From assembly GCF_014192915.1 (NCBI RefSeq), contig NZ_JACHYN010000011.1, forward strand, positions 124,001-188,000: a stretch of DNA of 64,000 nucleotides, in the 5' to 3' direction. Source of the DNA: Azospirillum sp. OGB3 (GTDB lineage: Bacteria; Pseudomonadota; Alphaproteobacteria; Azospirillales; Azospirillaceae). Positions 47,220-56,651 of this stretch are shown here, piece by piece (the first letter of the stretch is position 1; the number at the start of each line of letters is the position of its first letter). The notes under the pieces were generated by a model. The model saw only the letters and a list, made by a program, of their open reading frames with translations. It was not told the DNA's origin and did not search any database. The position numbers and the translations under genes were made by a program.

Positions 47220-48107
47220 TTACGAGCGGCGGGTGGCGGGCCGTGCGGAGGGCAGCTTCAGCACGGCCACCGCCAGCCCGGCCAGGACCAGAAGCGCGCC
47301 GGCCATCTTCAGCGGTGTGAAGCTCTCCCCCAGGACCAGCGCGCTGGAACTCATGCCGAAGACCGGCACCAGCAGCGAGAAGGGGGCCACCAGGCTCGCC
47401 GGGTAGTGACGCAGCAGGAAGCCCCAGGCGGCGAAGCCGAACAGCGTTGCCCCGAAGGCGATGTAGGCCACCGCCCCGACACCCAGCGGAGTCAGATGGG
47501 TCAGGGCCTGCCACGCCCGCTCCGGGCCCTCCATCCCAAGCGACAGCAGCAGCAGCGGGATGGGCGGCACCACGCTGACCCACAGCATCATGCGGAACAG
47601 GTCCGGCGCCCTGGCCTGCTTCATCAGCAGGTTCGCCACACCCCAGGTGGCCGCGGCGGCCATGACCAGCCCCAGACCGAGCAGCGAATCGCCCGCCGGC
47701 ATCTCCAGCGCGATCAGGCCGATCCCGGCGAAGGCCACCGCCATGCCCAGCACCTGCTTCGGACCGGGCCGTTCGCCGAGCACCGCCGCGGCGAACAGGG
47801 CGGTGAAGAAGGCCTGCGATTGCAGCACCAGCGACGACAGCCCCGCCGGCATGCCGATGTCCATCCCGACGAACAGCAGCGAGAACTTCACCACCCCCAG
47901 CACCATCCCGATGCCCAGGATGAAGCGCCAAGGCACCGGCGGACCGCCGCGAACCCCCAGCACGAGAAGCGGCAGCGCCGCCAGCGCGAAGCGCAGGGCG
48001 CAGAACAGGATCGGCGGAAAGTCCGCGAGGCCGACCTTGATGGCGACGAAGTTGAAGCCCCAGATCGCCGCGACGGCGACGGCAAGGCCGATGTGGGCGG
48101 TGCGCAT
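47220..48107 (-). CDS. EamA/DMT-superfamily transporter
   Basis: A 295-residue protein with ten predicted helices in two EamA repeats. The first starts IGLAVAVAAIWGFNFVAIKVG (split over helix 1), the second at about residue 150 (LVMAAAATWGVANLLMKQ). The AxxWG pattern at the head of each repeat is typical. ATG 48107 is chosen; a TTG 12 codons upstream is less likely. Members export amino acids or metabolites, or import nucleotide sugars; substrate unknown. It sits within the block inserted between lolD and dnaE. Confidence 0.92.
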   Translation of the reverse strand: MRTAHIGLAVAVAAIWGFNFVAIKVGLADFPPILFCALRFALAALPLLVLGVRGGPPVPWRFILGIGMVLGVVKFSLLFVGMDIGMPAGLSSLVLQSQAFFTALFAAAVLGERPGPKQVLGMAVAFAGIGLIALEMPAGDSLLGLGLVMAAAATWGVANLLMKQARAPDLFRMMLWVSVVPPIPLLLLSLGMEGPERAWQALTHLTPLGVGAVAYIAFGATLFGFAAWGFLLRHYPASLVAPFSLLVPVFGMSSSALVLGESFTPLKMAGALLVLAGLAVAVLKLPSARPATRRS

Positions 48108-48188
48108 GGGGTGGAGGCTAGAGGCGGGCAACCCGTCGGTCAATGCGGTGTCCGATGCACCCGTTGCGGGTCAGATCCCCGAATCGCT

Positions 48189-48791
48189 TCACTTGTCCGT
48201 GTGCAGGATGCGGCACTCGTCCAGGGCGGCCAGCGCCCAGGAGGAACCGCCGAGATTGACGTCGCCGATCTCCGCCCCGCCGCCGTCCCGCTGCAGCGTC
48301 ACCGCGCGCGACCGCATGAAGGGCTCGAACAGGTCCTCGTATTTCGGCAGCTCGACCGGAACCACCACGCCGCCGTCGGGCAGGGGGCTGGCCTCCAGCG
48401 CCATGGTCTCGCCGTCGGGGAAGATGGCGGTCAGGCGGCTTTCCGTGTCCTTGCCGGCCTGGGCGTGCTGGTCGGCGTTGACCAGCATGGCCGCCCCCTT
48501 CGCCGTCGCTCGGAAGGAGAGGGGGGAGGAGTCGTCGGTCCGCGTGGCGTAGCAGTAGGCCGAGCCGGTCTTGGTCGCCGGATGGGCCCGCACGACCCAG
48601 CCCTTGTTCTGCGCGACGACTCGCCCCGGCGCGTCGGACAGGGGAGAGGCGGGCGTATCGGTCGGCGGCGGCCGGTGGGTCTGCTCCGCGGACGGTGCGG
48701 GGGCGCCGGTGGTCTGGCAAGCCGTGAGGAGCGTGGCCGCCAGCACCGCCAGGACGGCGCTGGAGCGGATGCGGCGCATGGAACGGGTCAT
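48189..48791 (-). CDS. Unknown lipoprotein
   Basis: A 200-residue protein with a lipoprotein signal: basic MTRSMRRIRSS, hydrophobic core AVLAVLAATL and lipobox LLTAC with Cys25. Residue 26 is Gln, so outer-membrane sorting by the Lol system is expected. A Pro/Thr/Ala-rich linker precedes a beta-rich-looking domain (GWVVRAHPATKTGSAYCYATR, FRATAKGAAMLVN), which faintly resembles IalB-type domains but not enough to name. It is divergent from dnaE. Upstream in-frame sequence to 49001 is open but has no start support and would bury the signal. Confidence 0.72.
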   Translation of the reverse strand: MTRSMRRIRSSAVLAVLAATLLTACQTTGAPAPSAEQTHRPPPTDTPASPLSDAPGRVVAQNKGWVVRAHPATKTGSAYCYATRTDDSSPLSFRATAKGAAMLVNADQHAQAGKDTESRLTAIFPDGETMALEASPLPDGGVVVPVELPKYEDLFEPFMRSRAVTLQRDGGGAEIGDVNLGGSSWALAALDECRILHTDK

Positions 48792-48981
48792 TCTTGGATC
48801 GTGGCTCTGCCTCTTTCGATAGCACGAACACGCATGATCGGGGACTCTTCCCTTGCCCTCGATCGGGTTGGCGCATCGCCGCATGGCCGGGCCCGCGCTT
48901 GGTCCCTTGCAGTGCGGGACGGGATGCGCGACGACTAAGGGGAGACGTCCCCCTTCGCTGGAACCGGTGCCCATCCCCGCC

Positions 48982-51900
48982 ATGCCCCACGCCGACTTCA
49001 TCCACCTGCGCGTCCACTCCGCCTATTCCCTGTCCGAGGGCGCCATCAAGGTGAAGGAGCTGGTCAAGCTCTGCCAGAAGAAGGAGATGCCGGCGGTGGC
49101 CGTGACCGACACCGGCAACCTGTTCGGCGCGCTGGAGTTCGCGCTGGCCGCGGCGGATTCGGGCGTGCAGCCGATCATCGGCACGGTCCTGGGCATCACC
49201 CGAGTCGGACCCGCCAACGGCAAGCCGGGCCTGCCGGGCAAGGCGGCGTCGGTCCCCGACCAGCTCGTCCTGCTCTGCCAGACCGACGAGGGCTACCGGA
49301 ACCTGATGAAGCTGGTCTCCAAGGCCTTCCTGGAATCGGACCCGATGGCCGGGCCGCAGATTCCGCTGGACGCGCTGGAGGGCCATTCGGCCGGGCTGAT
49401 CGCGCTGACCGGCGGTCCCGCCGGCTCGGTCGGTCGGCTGCTGGGCGAAGGGCAGAAGGATCTGGCGCTCGACGTGCTGGAACGGCTGAAGCGGCTGTTC
49501 CCCGGCCGGCTCTACGTCGAGCTTCAGCGCCACCGCGACCATTTCGCGGTGATCGAGGACGCCATCGAACCGGCGCTGATCGACCTCGCCTACGCCCACG
49601 ATCTGCCGCTGGTCGCCACCAACGACTGCTATTTTGCGACCGAGGACATGTACGAGGCGCATGACGCGCTGCTCTGCATCGCCGAGGGCGCCTACATCAG
49701 CCAGACCGAGCGCCGCCGCCTGACCCCCGACCACCGTTTCAAGTCGGCCGAGGAGATGCGGGACCTGTTCAAGGACCTGCCGGAGGCGGTGGACAACACG
49801 GTCGCCATCGCCCGGCGCTGCTCCTTCCTGCTGAAGCCGATCAAGCCGATCCTGCCGCCCTTCCCCTGCGAGGGCGGCCGCGACGAAGGGGAGGAACTGC
49901 GCGCCCAGTCCCGCGAGGGCCTGGAGATGCGGCTGAACAGCGTCGTCTACACGCCCGACATGACGCCGGAGCAGCGCGCGGAAACCCGCAAAACCTACTT
50001 CCAGCGGCTGGAGTTCGAGCTGGACGTCATCGTGTCGATGAAGTTCCCCGGCTACTTCCTGATCGTGTCGGACTTCATCAAGTGGGCCAAGGCGCACGAC
50101 ATCCCGGTGGGGCCGGGCCGCGGTTCGGGCGCCGGCTCGGTCGTCGCCTGGGCGCTGACCATCACCGACCTGGACCCGCTGCGCTTCGGCCTGCTGTTCG
50201 AGCGCTTCTTGAATCCCGAACGCGTGTCCATGCCCGACTTCGACGTGGATTTCTGCCAGGACCGCCGCGAGGAGGTGATCCGCTACGTCCAGGACAAGTA
50301 CGGCTACGACCGCGTCGCCCAGATCATCACCTTCGGTAAGCTGCAGGCCCGCGCCGTGCTGCGCGACGTCGGGCGCGTGCTGCAGATGCCCTACGGGCAG
50401 GTGGACAAGATCTGCAAGCTGGTGCCGAACAACCCGGCCAACCCGGTGACTCTCCAGCAGGCGCTCGACAGCGAGGAGATGCTGCGCCAAGCCCGCGACG
50501 GCGACGAGACGGTGGCGCGCCTCGTCAACATCGCGCTGAAGCTGGAGGGGCTGTATCGCCACGCTTCGACCCACGCGGCGGGCGTGGTGATCGCCGACCG
50601 GCCGCTGCACGATCTGGTGCCGCTGTACCGAGACCCGCGCTCCGACATGCCGGTCACCCAGTTCAACATGAAGTTCGTCGAGCAGGCTGGGCTGGTGAAG
50701 TTCGACTTCCTCGGCCTGAAGACGCTGACCGTGTTGAAGACGGCGGTGGACCTGATCCCCGAGAAGCCGGACCTGACCACCGTCACGCTGGACGACCCGC
50801 GAAGCTACGAGATCCTCGGCCGCGCCGAATCGACCGGCGTGTTCCAGCTGGAAAGCTCGGGCATGCGCGACGTGCTGCGCCGGCTGAAGCCGAACCGGCT
50901 GGAGGACATCATCGCGCTGGTGTCGCTCTACCGCCCCGGTCCGATGGACAACATCCCCAAATACATCAAGGTGAAGAACGGGGAGGAGCTGCCCGACTAC
51001 ATGAATCCGGCCCTGGAGCCGATCCTGAAGGAGACCTTCGGGATCATGATCTACCAGGAGCAGGTCATGCAGATCGCCCAGGTGCTGTCCGGCTATTCGC
51101 TGGGCGGCGCCGATCTTCTGCGCCGCGCCATGGGCAAGAAGATCAAGGAGGAGATGGACAAGGAGCGCGACAAGTTCGTCGTCGGTGCCAAGGGCAAGGG
51201 CGTGGACCCCGATCAGGCCAGCATGATCTTCGATCAGGTGGCCAAGTTCGCCGGGTACGGCTTCAACAAGAGCCACGCCGCCGCCTACGCCCTGGTCGCC
51301 TACCACACCGCCTATCTGAAGGCGAATCACCCGGTGGAGTTCATGGCGGCGTCGATGACGCTCGACCTCGGCAACACCGACAAGCTGAACGTCTTCCGGC
51401 AGGAGCTGGTGCGGCTGAAGATCAAGCTGCTGACTCCGGACATCAACAAGTCCGACAGCATCTTCGGGGTCGAGGCGCTGCCCGACGGCACCAAGGCGGT
51501 GCGCTATGCGCTGGCCGCGGTGAAGGGCGTCGGCCTGCCCGCCATGAAGGCGGTGGTGGAGGAGCGGCGCAAGAACGGTCCCTACAAGAGTTTGTTCGAC
51601 TTCGCCCGCCGCCTCGACCTGAAGACCATCAACAAGCGCCAGCTGGAAAACCTGACCTGCGCCGGTGCCTTCGACGGCATCAACCCGAACCGCGCCCAGG
51701 TGCACGCGGCGCTGGAGACGCTGATCCGCTACGCCCAGGCCGAGGCGGCGGAGCGCGACAGCGGCATCGGCAATCTCTTCGGCGGCGCCGGTGGCGGGCT
51801 GAAGGAACCGGACCTGCCCAAGGTGAAGGAGTGGGAGCCGCTGGAAAAGCTGAAGCACGAGTTCGGCGCCATCGGCTTCTACCTGTCCGCCCACCCGCTG

Positions 51901-52464
51901 GACGCCTTCGCCGGCCCGCTGGCCCGCATGCGGGTGGTGCGCTCGGCGGACCTCGCCACGGCGGTGACCGGCGGCGGCTCGACCCGGCGCAGCGTCGCCG
52001 GCATCGTGGTCAGCCGCAAGGAGAAGACCGCGAAGTCGGGCAACCGCTTCGCCTTCGTGGAGCTGTCCGACGGCAGCGGCGGCTACGAGGTGACGGTCTT
52101 CTCCGAGGTGCTGGCGACCAACCGCGACCTCCTGGAGGCCGGGCGCCCGGTGCTGATGACCGTGGACGTCCAGATGAACGGCGAGGACATCCGCCTGACC
52201 TGCCAGGAGGTGAAGCCCTTGGAGGACGCCGTCGCCCAAGTCTCGGACGGCCTGAAGGTGGTGGTGCGCGACAACGCGCCGGTGGAGAGCATCCGCGGCA
52301 TGCTGGAGCGGCTGGCCCGGGGCAAAGGCAAGATCCACCTGCTGGTCGAGATCGACCCGCTGAAGGAGGTGGAGATCCAGCTTCCCGGTTCCTTCAACAT
52401 CACCAACCAGAGCCGCGCCGCGCTCAAGGCGGTGCCCGGTGTGGTGGAGGTGGTGGAGCTGTAA
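48982..52464 (+). CDS. dnaE: DNA polymerase III subunit alpha
   Basis: An 1160-residue replicative polymerase subunit from ATG 48982. PHP domain: FIHLRVHSAYSLSEGAIK. Catalytic palm: PDFDVDFC, with Asp419, Asp421 and Asp423 region; GPGRGSGAGSVVAWAL precedes it. The beta-clamp and helix-hairpin-helix parts follow, and a C-terminal OB fold (GGGSTRRSVAGIVVSRKEKTAKS split). It is the DnaE1 type of normal length. No Shine-Dalgarno is seen at this ATG; the frame is open back to 48853, but that stretch has no family match. It follows the lolC-lolD-DLH-DMT-lipoprotein stretch and precedes the rpsB promoter. Confidence 0.97.
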   Translation: MPHADFIHLRVHSAYSLSEGAIKVKELVKLCQKKEMPAVAVTDTGNLFGALEFALAAADSGVQPIIGTVLGITRVGPANGKPGLPGKAASVPDQLVLLCQTDEGYRNLMKLVSKAFLESDPMAGPQIPLDALEGHSAGLIALTGGPAGSVGRLLGEGQKDLALDVLERLKRLFPGRLYVELQRHRDHFAVIEDAIEPALIDLAYAHDLPLVATNDCYFATEDMYEAHDALLCIAEGAYISQTERRRLTPDHRFKSAEEMRDLFKDLPEAVDNTVAIARRCSFLLKPIKPILPPFPCEGGRDEGEELRAQSREGLEMRLNSVVYTPDMTPEQRAETRKTYFQRLEFELDVIVSMKFPGYFLIVSDFIKWAKAHDIPVGPGRGSGAGSVVAWALTITDLDPLRFGLLFERFLNPERVSMPDFDVDFCQDRREEVIRYVQDKYGYDRVAQIITFGKLQARAVLRDVGRVLQMPYGQVDKICKLVPNNPANPVTLQQALDSEEMLRQARDGDETVARLVNIALKLEGLYRHASTHAAGVVIADRPLHDLVPLYRDPRSDMPVTQFNMKFVEQAGLVKFDFLGLKTLTVLKTAVDLIPEKPDLTTVTLDDPRSYEILGRAESTGVFQLESSGMRDVLRRLKPNRLEDIIALVSLYRPGPMDNIPKYIKVKNGEELPDYMNPALEPILKETFGIMIYQEQVMQIAQVLSGYSLGGADLLRRAMGKKIKEEMDKERDKFVVGAKGKGVDPDQASMIFDQVAKFAGYGFNKSHAAAYALVAYHTAYLKANHPVEFMAASMTLDLGNTDKLNVFRQELVRLKIKLLTPDINKSDSIFGVEALPDGTKAVRYALAAVKGVGLPAMKAVVEERRKNGPYKSLFDFARRLDLKTINKRQLENLTCAGAFDGINPNRAQVHAALETLIRYAQAEAAERDSGIGNLFGGAGGGLKEPDLPKVKEWEPLEKLKHEFGAIGFYLSAHPLDAFAGPLARMRVVRSADLATAVTGGGSTRRSVAGIVVSRKEKTAKSGNRFAFVELSDGSGGYEVTVFSEVLATNRDLLEAGRPVLMTVDVQMNGEDIRLTCQEVKPLEDAVAQVSDGLKVVVRDNAPVESIRGMLERLARGKGKIHLLVEIDPLKEVEIQLPGSFNITNQSRAALKAVPGVVEVVEL

Positions 52465-52535
52465 AGAACACGCTTGCCATGACGAAGCGGTGCGCGCAGC
52501 TCCGCAATTGGCCCCAACCAATTGGCAAACCGGTG

Positions 52536-52564
52536 TTGCCAAAGCGGTTGCGGCGGGCTATGTA
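52536..52564 (+). promoter_or_regulatory. rpsB: Promoter of rpsB-tsf
   Basis: TTGCCA (52536-52541), a 17-base spacer and TATGTA (52559-52564). Initiation near 52571 gives a leader of about 116 bases. An inverted repeat, CAATTGG (52505-52511) and CCAATTG (52518-52524), lies just upstream of the -35 and could be a regulatory site or the end of the dnaE transcript. Confidence 0.55.
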
Positions 52565-52686
52565 AGCGCCGTCGTCAAAACCTCACGCGGGCTGGCGGTC
52601 CCTCGGCTTTACCCCGATGGCCCGATCCGGTGTCCTGTCAAACGGACAGTGCCCGCGGCGGAGCAACCGGAAAAGGACTTTTCCAA

Positions 52687-53481
52687 ATGGCTATCCCGTC
52701 TTTCACCATGCGCCAGCTGCTCGAAGCCGGCGTCCACTTCGGTCACCACACCCGTCGCTGGAACCCGAAGATGGGTACGTACATCTTCGGCGTGCGCAAC
52801 GGCGTGCACATCATCGACCTGGAGCAGACCGTCCCGGCGCTGCACCGCGCCCTGCAGGCCGTCCGTGACGTCGTCGCCGGCGGCGGCCGCGTCCTGTTCG
52901 TCGGCACCAAGCGCCAGGCCCAGGAGAAGGTGGCCGAGGCCGCGTCGAAGTGCGGCCAGTACTACGTCAACCACCGCTGGCTCGGCGGCATGCTGACCAA
53001 CTGGAAGACCATCTCCCAGTCGATCAAGCGCCTGCGCGAGATGGAAGAGCGTCTGGGCGGCGACACCTCGGGCCTGACCAAGCGCGAAATCCTGGAGCTG
53101 ACCCGCGAGCGCGACAAGCTGGAGCGCGCGCTGGGCGGCATCAAGGAGATGGGCGGCCTGCCGGACGTCCTCTTCATCATCGACACCAACAAGGAGTCGA
53201 TCGCGGTCAAGGAAGCCAACAAGCTGGGCATCCCGGTCATCGCGGTGATCGACAGCAACTCCGATCCGGACGGCGTGGCCTTCCCGATTCCGGGCAACGA
53301 CGACGCCCTGCGCGCCATCGACCTGTACTGCGAGCTGGTGAACGGCGCCGTGCTCGACGGTCTGCAGGCTGAGATGAGCGCCGCCGGCATCGACGTCGGC
53401 TCCAGCGAGGAGGCTCCGGCCGAGCAGCTGCCGGAAGCCGAAGCGGAAGAGGCCGCGCCGGCTGAGCAAGCCCAGGCCTGA
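52687..53481 (+). CDS. rpsB: 30S ribosomal protein S2
   Basis: A 264-residue S2. The opening [26 protein letters not shown] and the signature [27 protein letters not shown] split (about residues 183-209) are canonical. The C-terminus is extended by about 30 acidic, Ala/Glu-rich residues ([24 protein letters not shown] region), common in alphaproteobacterial S2. ATG 52687 follows GGAAAAGGAC. rpsB-tsf pairing is conserved; a strong hairpin with a T6 tract separates them. Confidence 0.98.
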   Translation: MAIPSFTMRQLLEAGVHFGHHTRRWNPKMGTYIFGVRNGVHIIDLEQTVPALHRALQAVRDVVAGGGRVLFVGTKRQAQEKVAEAASKCGQYYVNHRWLGGMLTNWKTISQSIKRLREMEERLGGDTSGLTKREILELTRERDKLERALGGIKEMGGLPDVLFIIDTNKESIAVKEANKLGIPVIAVIDSNSDPDGVAFPIPGNDDALRAIDLYCELVNGAVLDGLQAEMSAAGIDVGSSEEAPAEQLPEAEAEEAAPAEQAQA

Positions 53482-53495
53482 ACCCGGTGATACGG

Positions 53496-53536
53496 GGCAG
53501 CCGGGCCTTATGACCTATGGCCCGGCTGCCTTTTTT
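53496..53536 (+). terminator. Terminator/attenuator between rpsB and tsf
   Basis: A perfect 12-bp stem, GGCAGCCGGGCC (53496-53507) and complement (53519-53530), with an 11-base loop, then TTTTTT. Partial read-through here would set the S2 to EF-Ts ratio. Confidence 0.9.
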
Positions 53537-53596
53537 ATGAGTTGTTAGGATCAACCCGATCCGCTTGGATCCGTTCGGAAGGAAGAGGGCGAAACC

Positions 53597-54526
53597 ATGG
53601 CCGAGATTACCGCCGCGCTCGTCAAGGAACTGCGCGAGAAGACCGGCGCGGGCATGATGGACTGCAAGAAGGCGCTGGCCGAGACCCAGGGCGACCTCGA
53701 GGGCGCCGTTGACTGGCTGCGCAAGAAGGGCCTCGCCGCCGCCGCCAAGAAGTCCGGCCGCGTCGCCGCCGAGGGCCTGGTCGCCGTCGCCACCGCCGGC
53801 ACCGCCGGCGCCGTCGTCGAGGTGAACGCCGAGACCGACTTCGTCGCGCGCAACGACAAGTTCCAGGCCTTCTCCCTGAAGGCCGCCGAGCTGGTCCTGT
53901 CGGGTTCGGGCGACGTCGAGGGTCTGAAGGGCACCGCCTATCCGGACGCCGGCCGCACGGTCCAGGAAGAGCTGACCAACCTGATCGCCACCATCGGCGA
54001 GAACATGAACATCCGCCGCTCGGCCAAGCTGTCGGTTCCGGCGGGCGTCGTCGTGTCCTACGTCCACTCGGCCATCGCGCCGGGCCTCGGCAAGATCGGC
54101 GTCCTGGTCGCCCTGGAGTCGACCGGGGACGCCGCGAAGCTGAACGATCTGGGCAAGCAGATCGCTATGCACATCGCCGCCGCCCGTCCGGACGCTCTGG
54201 ACATCGCCGACGTCGACACCTCCGCCCTGGAGCGTGAGCGCAACGTGCTCGCCGACCAGGCCCGCGCCTCGGGCAAGCCGGAGAACATCGTCGAGAAGAT
54301 GCTCGAAGGCCGCATCCGCAAGTACTACGAGGAAGTGGTGCTGCTGGAGCAGACCTACGTGATCGACGGCGAGACCAAGGTCCGCAAGGTGGTCGAGAAC
54401 GCCGCCAAGGACGTCGGCGCCCCGGTCAAGGTGACGGGCTTCGTCCGCTTCGCGCTGGGCGAGGGCATCGAGAAGGCGGAGAGCGATTTCGCCGCCGAAG
54501 TCGCCGCCGCCGCCGGCCAGAAGTAA
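53597..54526 (+). CDS. tsf: Elongation factor Ts
   Basis: A 309-residue EF-Ts, the nucleotide exchange factor of EF-Tu. N-terminal UBA-like domain: [24 protein letters not shown] (about residues 4-27); the EF-Tu contact motif is in [11 protein letters not shown] (about 79-89). The core repeats and C-terminal module follow ([20 protein letters not shown]). ATG 53597 follows GGAAGGAAGAGG. pyrH starts 54 bases after its stop. Confidence 0.98.
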   Translation: MAEITAALVKELREKTGAGMMDCKKALAETQGDLEGAVDWLRKKGLAAAAKKSGRVAAEGLVAVATAGTAGAVVEVNAETDFVARNDKFQAFSLKAAELVLSGSGDVEGLKGTAYPDAGRTVQEELTNLIATIGENMNIRRSAKLSVPAGVVVSYVHSAIAPGLGKIGVLVALESTGDAAKLNDLGKQIAMHIAAARPDALDIADVDTSALERERNVLADQARASGKPENIVEKMLEGRIRKYYEEVVLLEQTYVIDGETKVRKVVENAAKDVGAPVKVTGFVRFALGEGIEKAESDFAAEVAAAAGQK

Positions 54527-54580
54527 GGACCCGGCGACCCGCCGCACGCACTCTTCACACCAACCGGGAGAAAGCCCCCC

Positions 54581-55336
54581 ATGGCCCAGACCACCGGGAC
54601 CACCGAGCCGGCTGACGGCATCCGCTTCAAACGAGTCCTGCTGAAGGTGTCGGGCGAGGCGTTGATGGGTCAGCGCGACTACGGCCTCGACCCGGAGGTG
54701 GTCAACCGCGTCGCCAACGAGGTGAAGGCGGTGATCCAGCTGGGCGTCCAGGTCAGCCTGGTCATCGGCGGGGGCAACATCTTCCGCGGGGTGAAGGGTG
54801 CGGCGAGCGGCATGGAGCGCGCCTCGGCCGACTACATCGGGATGCTCGCCACCGTCATGAACGCCCTGTCGATGCAGAGCGCTCTGGAGCGGATGGGTGT
54901 CGCGACCCGCGTGCAGTCGGCCATCCCCATGTCGTCGGTGTGCGAGCCCTACATCCGGCGCCGCGCCATCCGGCACATGGAGAAGGGCCGCGTGGTGATC
55001 TTCGCCGCCGGAACCGGCAACCCTTTCTTCACCACCGACACCGCCGCCGCGCTGCGCGCGTCGGAGATGGGCTGCGACGCCCTGCTGAAGGGCACGCAGG
55101 TGGACGGCGTCTACACCGCCGACCCGAAGAAGGTGAAGGACGCGCAGCGTTACGAGCGCCTGGGCTATCTCGAAGTCCTGGCGAACGACCTGCAGGTGAT
55201 GGACGCTTCCGCGATCTCCTTGGCGCGTGAGAGCCACATCCCCATACTCGTGTTCTCGATCCACACCCCCGGCGCCTTCGCCGAGGTGATGCAGGGCCGG
55301 GGCAAGTTTACGATCATCAACGAAGAAACGGAGTGA
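54581..55336 (+). CDS. pyrH: UMP kinase
   Basis: A 251-residue amino-acid-kinase-fold enzyme making UDP. N-terminal extension of about 12 residues, then [20 protein letters not shown] with the phosphate loop, [10 protein letters not shown] (about residues 62-71), [16 protein letters not shown] and [13 protein letters not shown]. It feeds pyrimidine nucleotides and UDP-sugars. ATG 54581 follows GGGAGAAAG. frr begins 3 bases after its stop, so the two are coupled. Confidence 0.98.
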   Translation: MAQTTGTTEPADGIRFKRVLLKVSGEALMGQRDYGLDPEVVNRVANEVKAVIQLGVQVSLVIGGGNIFRGVKGAASGMERASADYIGMLATVMNALSMQSALERMGVATRVQSAIPMSSVCEPYIRRRAIRHMEKGRVVIFAAGTGNPFFTTDTAAALRASEMGCDALLKGTQVDGVYTADPKKVKDAQRYERLGYLEVLANDLQVMDASAISLARESHIPILVFSIHTPGAFAEVMQGRGKFTIINEETE

Positions 55337-55339
55337 GCC

Positions 55340-55909
55340 GTGGCTGCGCCTGATACATCGGACCTCCAGTCGGATCTCAAGCGCCGCATGGAAGGAGCGC
55401 TTGAGGCGTTTCGCAAGGAGTTGAGCGGCCTGCGCACCGGCCGCGCCTCCGCCAGCCTGCTTGAGCCCGTGACCGTCGAGGCCTACGGCGCCCGCATGCA
55501 CCTCAAGGAGGTCGGCACCGTCAGCGTGCCGGAGCCGCGCCTGATCGTCGTGCAGGTCTGGGATCGCGGCATGGTCAAGGCCGTGGAGAAGGGCATCCGC
55601 GATTCGGGCCTCGGCCTGAATCCGCAGACGGAAGGCCAGTCGATCCGCGTGCCGCTGCCCGACCTGACGCAGGAGCGCCGCAAGGAGCTCGCCAAGGTCG
55701 CCCACAAGTACGCCGAGCAGGCCCGCGTCGCCGTGCGCAACGTGCGCCGCGACGGCATGGACGGCCTGAAGAAGGCCGAGAAGGCCGGCGACATCTCGCA
55801 GGACGAGCACAAGGGGCTCGGCGAGAAGGTCCAGGCGCTGACCGACCAGTACATCAAGCTGGTCGATGATGCGCTTGCGGCGAAAGAAAAGGACATCATG
55901 CAGGTCTGA
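55340..55909 (+). CDS. frr: Ribosome recycling factor
   Basis: A 189-residue RRF that splits post-termination ribosomes with EF-G. The three-helix bundle is seen as [32 protein letters not shown], in the N-terminal part, and [25 protein letters not shown], in the C-terminal part; the middle beta domain begins [19 protein letters not shown]. Start is GTG 55340, with GGAGTGAG just before. The pyrH-frr-uppS-cdsA order is conserved. Confidence 0.98.
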   Translation: MAAPDTSDLQSDLKRRMEGALEAFRKELSGLRTGRASASLLEPVTVEAYGARMHLKEVGTVSVPEPRLIVVQVWDRGMVKAVEKGIRDSGLGLNPQTEGQSIRVPLPDLTQERRKELAKVAHKYAEQARVAVRNVRRDGMDGLKKAEKAGDISQDEHKGLGEKVQALTDQYIKLVDDALAAKEKDIMQV

Positions 55910-55913
55910 CGGC

Positions 55914-56651
55914 ATGCGCGACGCGGAAGACAGCCGCCCCCTGCGCCCGCCCGCGCACGTGGCCGTGATCATGGACGGCAACGGGCGTTGGGCGAAGTCC
56001 AGAGGGCTGCCCCGCACCGCCGGCCATAAAAAGGGCGTGGACGCCGTCCGCCGGACGGTCGAAGCCGCGGGCGAGTTGGGGATCGGCTATCTGACGATCT
56101 TCAGCTTCTCGTCCGAGAACTGGCGTCGGCCGGAGGAGGAGGTGTCCGACCTCATGCAGCTCCTGCGCTTTTATCTGCGCAGCGAGATTGCCGACCTCCA
56201 CCGCAACGGCGTGCGCCTGCGCGTCATCGGCGACCGGGCCCGTTTGTCCAAGGACATCGTCAGCCTGATCGAGAACGCCGAGACCCTCACGCGCGACAAC
56301 CGCAAGCTGACCCTCGTGGTGGCGTTGAGCTACGGCTCCCGCCAGGAAATCACGTTGGCGGCGCGGCGTCTGGCCGAAGAGGTGAAGGCGGGGACGCTCG
56401 ATCCTGCGGACATCACCGAGGATCGGCTGTCCGAACGTCTGTTCACCGCCGACATCCCGGACCCCGACCTGATCGTCCGCACCAGCGGCGAGAAGCGCAT
56501 CAGCAACTTCCTGCTCTGGCAGGCGGCGTATGCCGAGCTGGTCTTCGTGGACACGCTCTGGCCTGATTTTTCCAAGCGTGACCTGGAGGCGGCGATTGAA
56601 GAGTTCCACCGACGGGAACGTCGCTTCGGCGCAACCACCGGCACCCGCTAA
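55914..56651 (+). CDS. uppS: Undecaprenyl diphosphate synthase (cis-prenyltransferase)
   Basis: A 245-residue enzyme making the C55 lipid carrier for peptidoglycan and O-antigen. Catalytic Asp21 lies in VAVIMDGNGRWAKSRGLPR; SFSSENWRRPEEEV and the conserved basic segment DLIVRTSGEKRISNFLLWQ follow. ATG 55914 is 4 bases after the frr stop. The last part overlaps the proposed cdsA start by 56 bases. Confidence 0.97.
   Translation: MRDAEDSRPLRPPAHVAVIMDGNGRWAKSRGLPRTAGHKKGVDAVRRTVEAAGELGIGYLTIFSFSSENWRRPEEEVSDLMQLLRFYLRSEIADLHRNGVRLRVIGDRARLSKDIVSLIENAETLTRDNRKLTLVVALSYGSRQEITLAARRLAEEVKAGTLDPADITEDRLSERLFTADIPDPDLIVRTSGEKRISNFLLWQAAYAELVFVDTLWPDFSKRDLEAAIEEFHRRERRFGATTGTR

Noticed and set aside
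48853-48981. Longer N-terminus for dnaE
   Set aside because: PHP-domain sequence begins right after ATG 48982; the upstream codons look like promoter-region sequence.
48792-49001. Longer N-terminus for the lipoprotein
   Set aside because: It would place a 70-residue soluble segment before an obvious lipoprotein signal peptide.
48118-52542. A 1474-codon minus-strand frame over dnaE
   Set aside because: Same reason: dnaE is intact on the plus strand, and the antisense product has low-complexity shadow composition.
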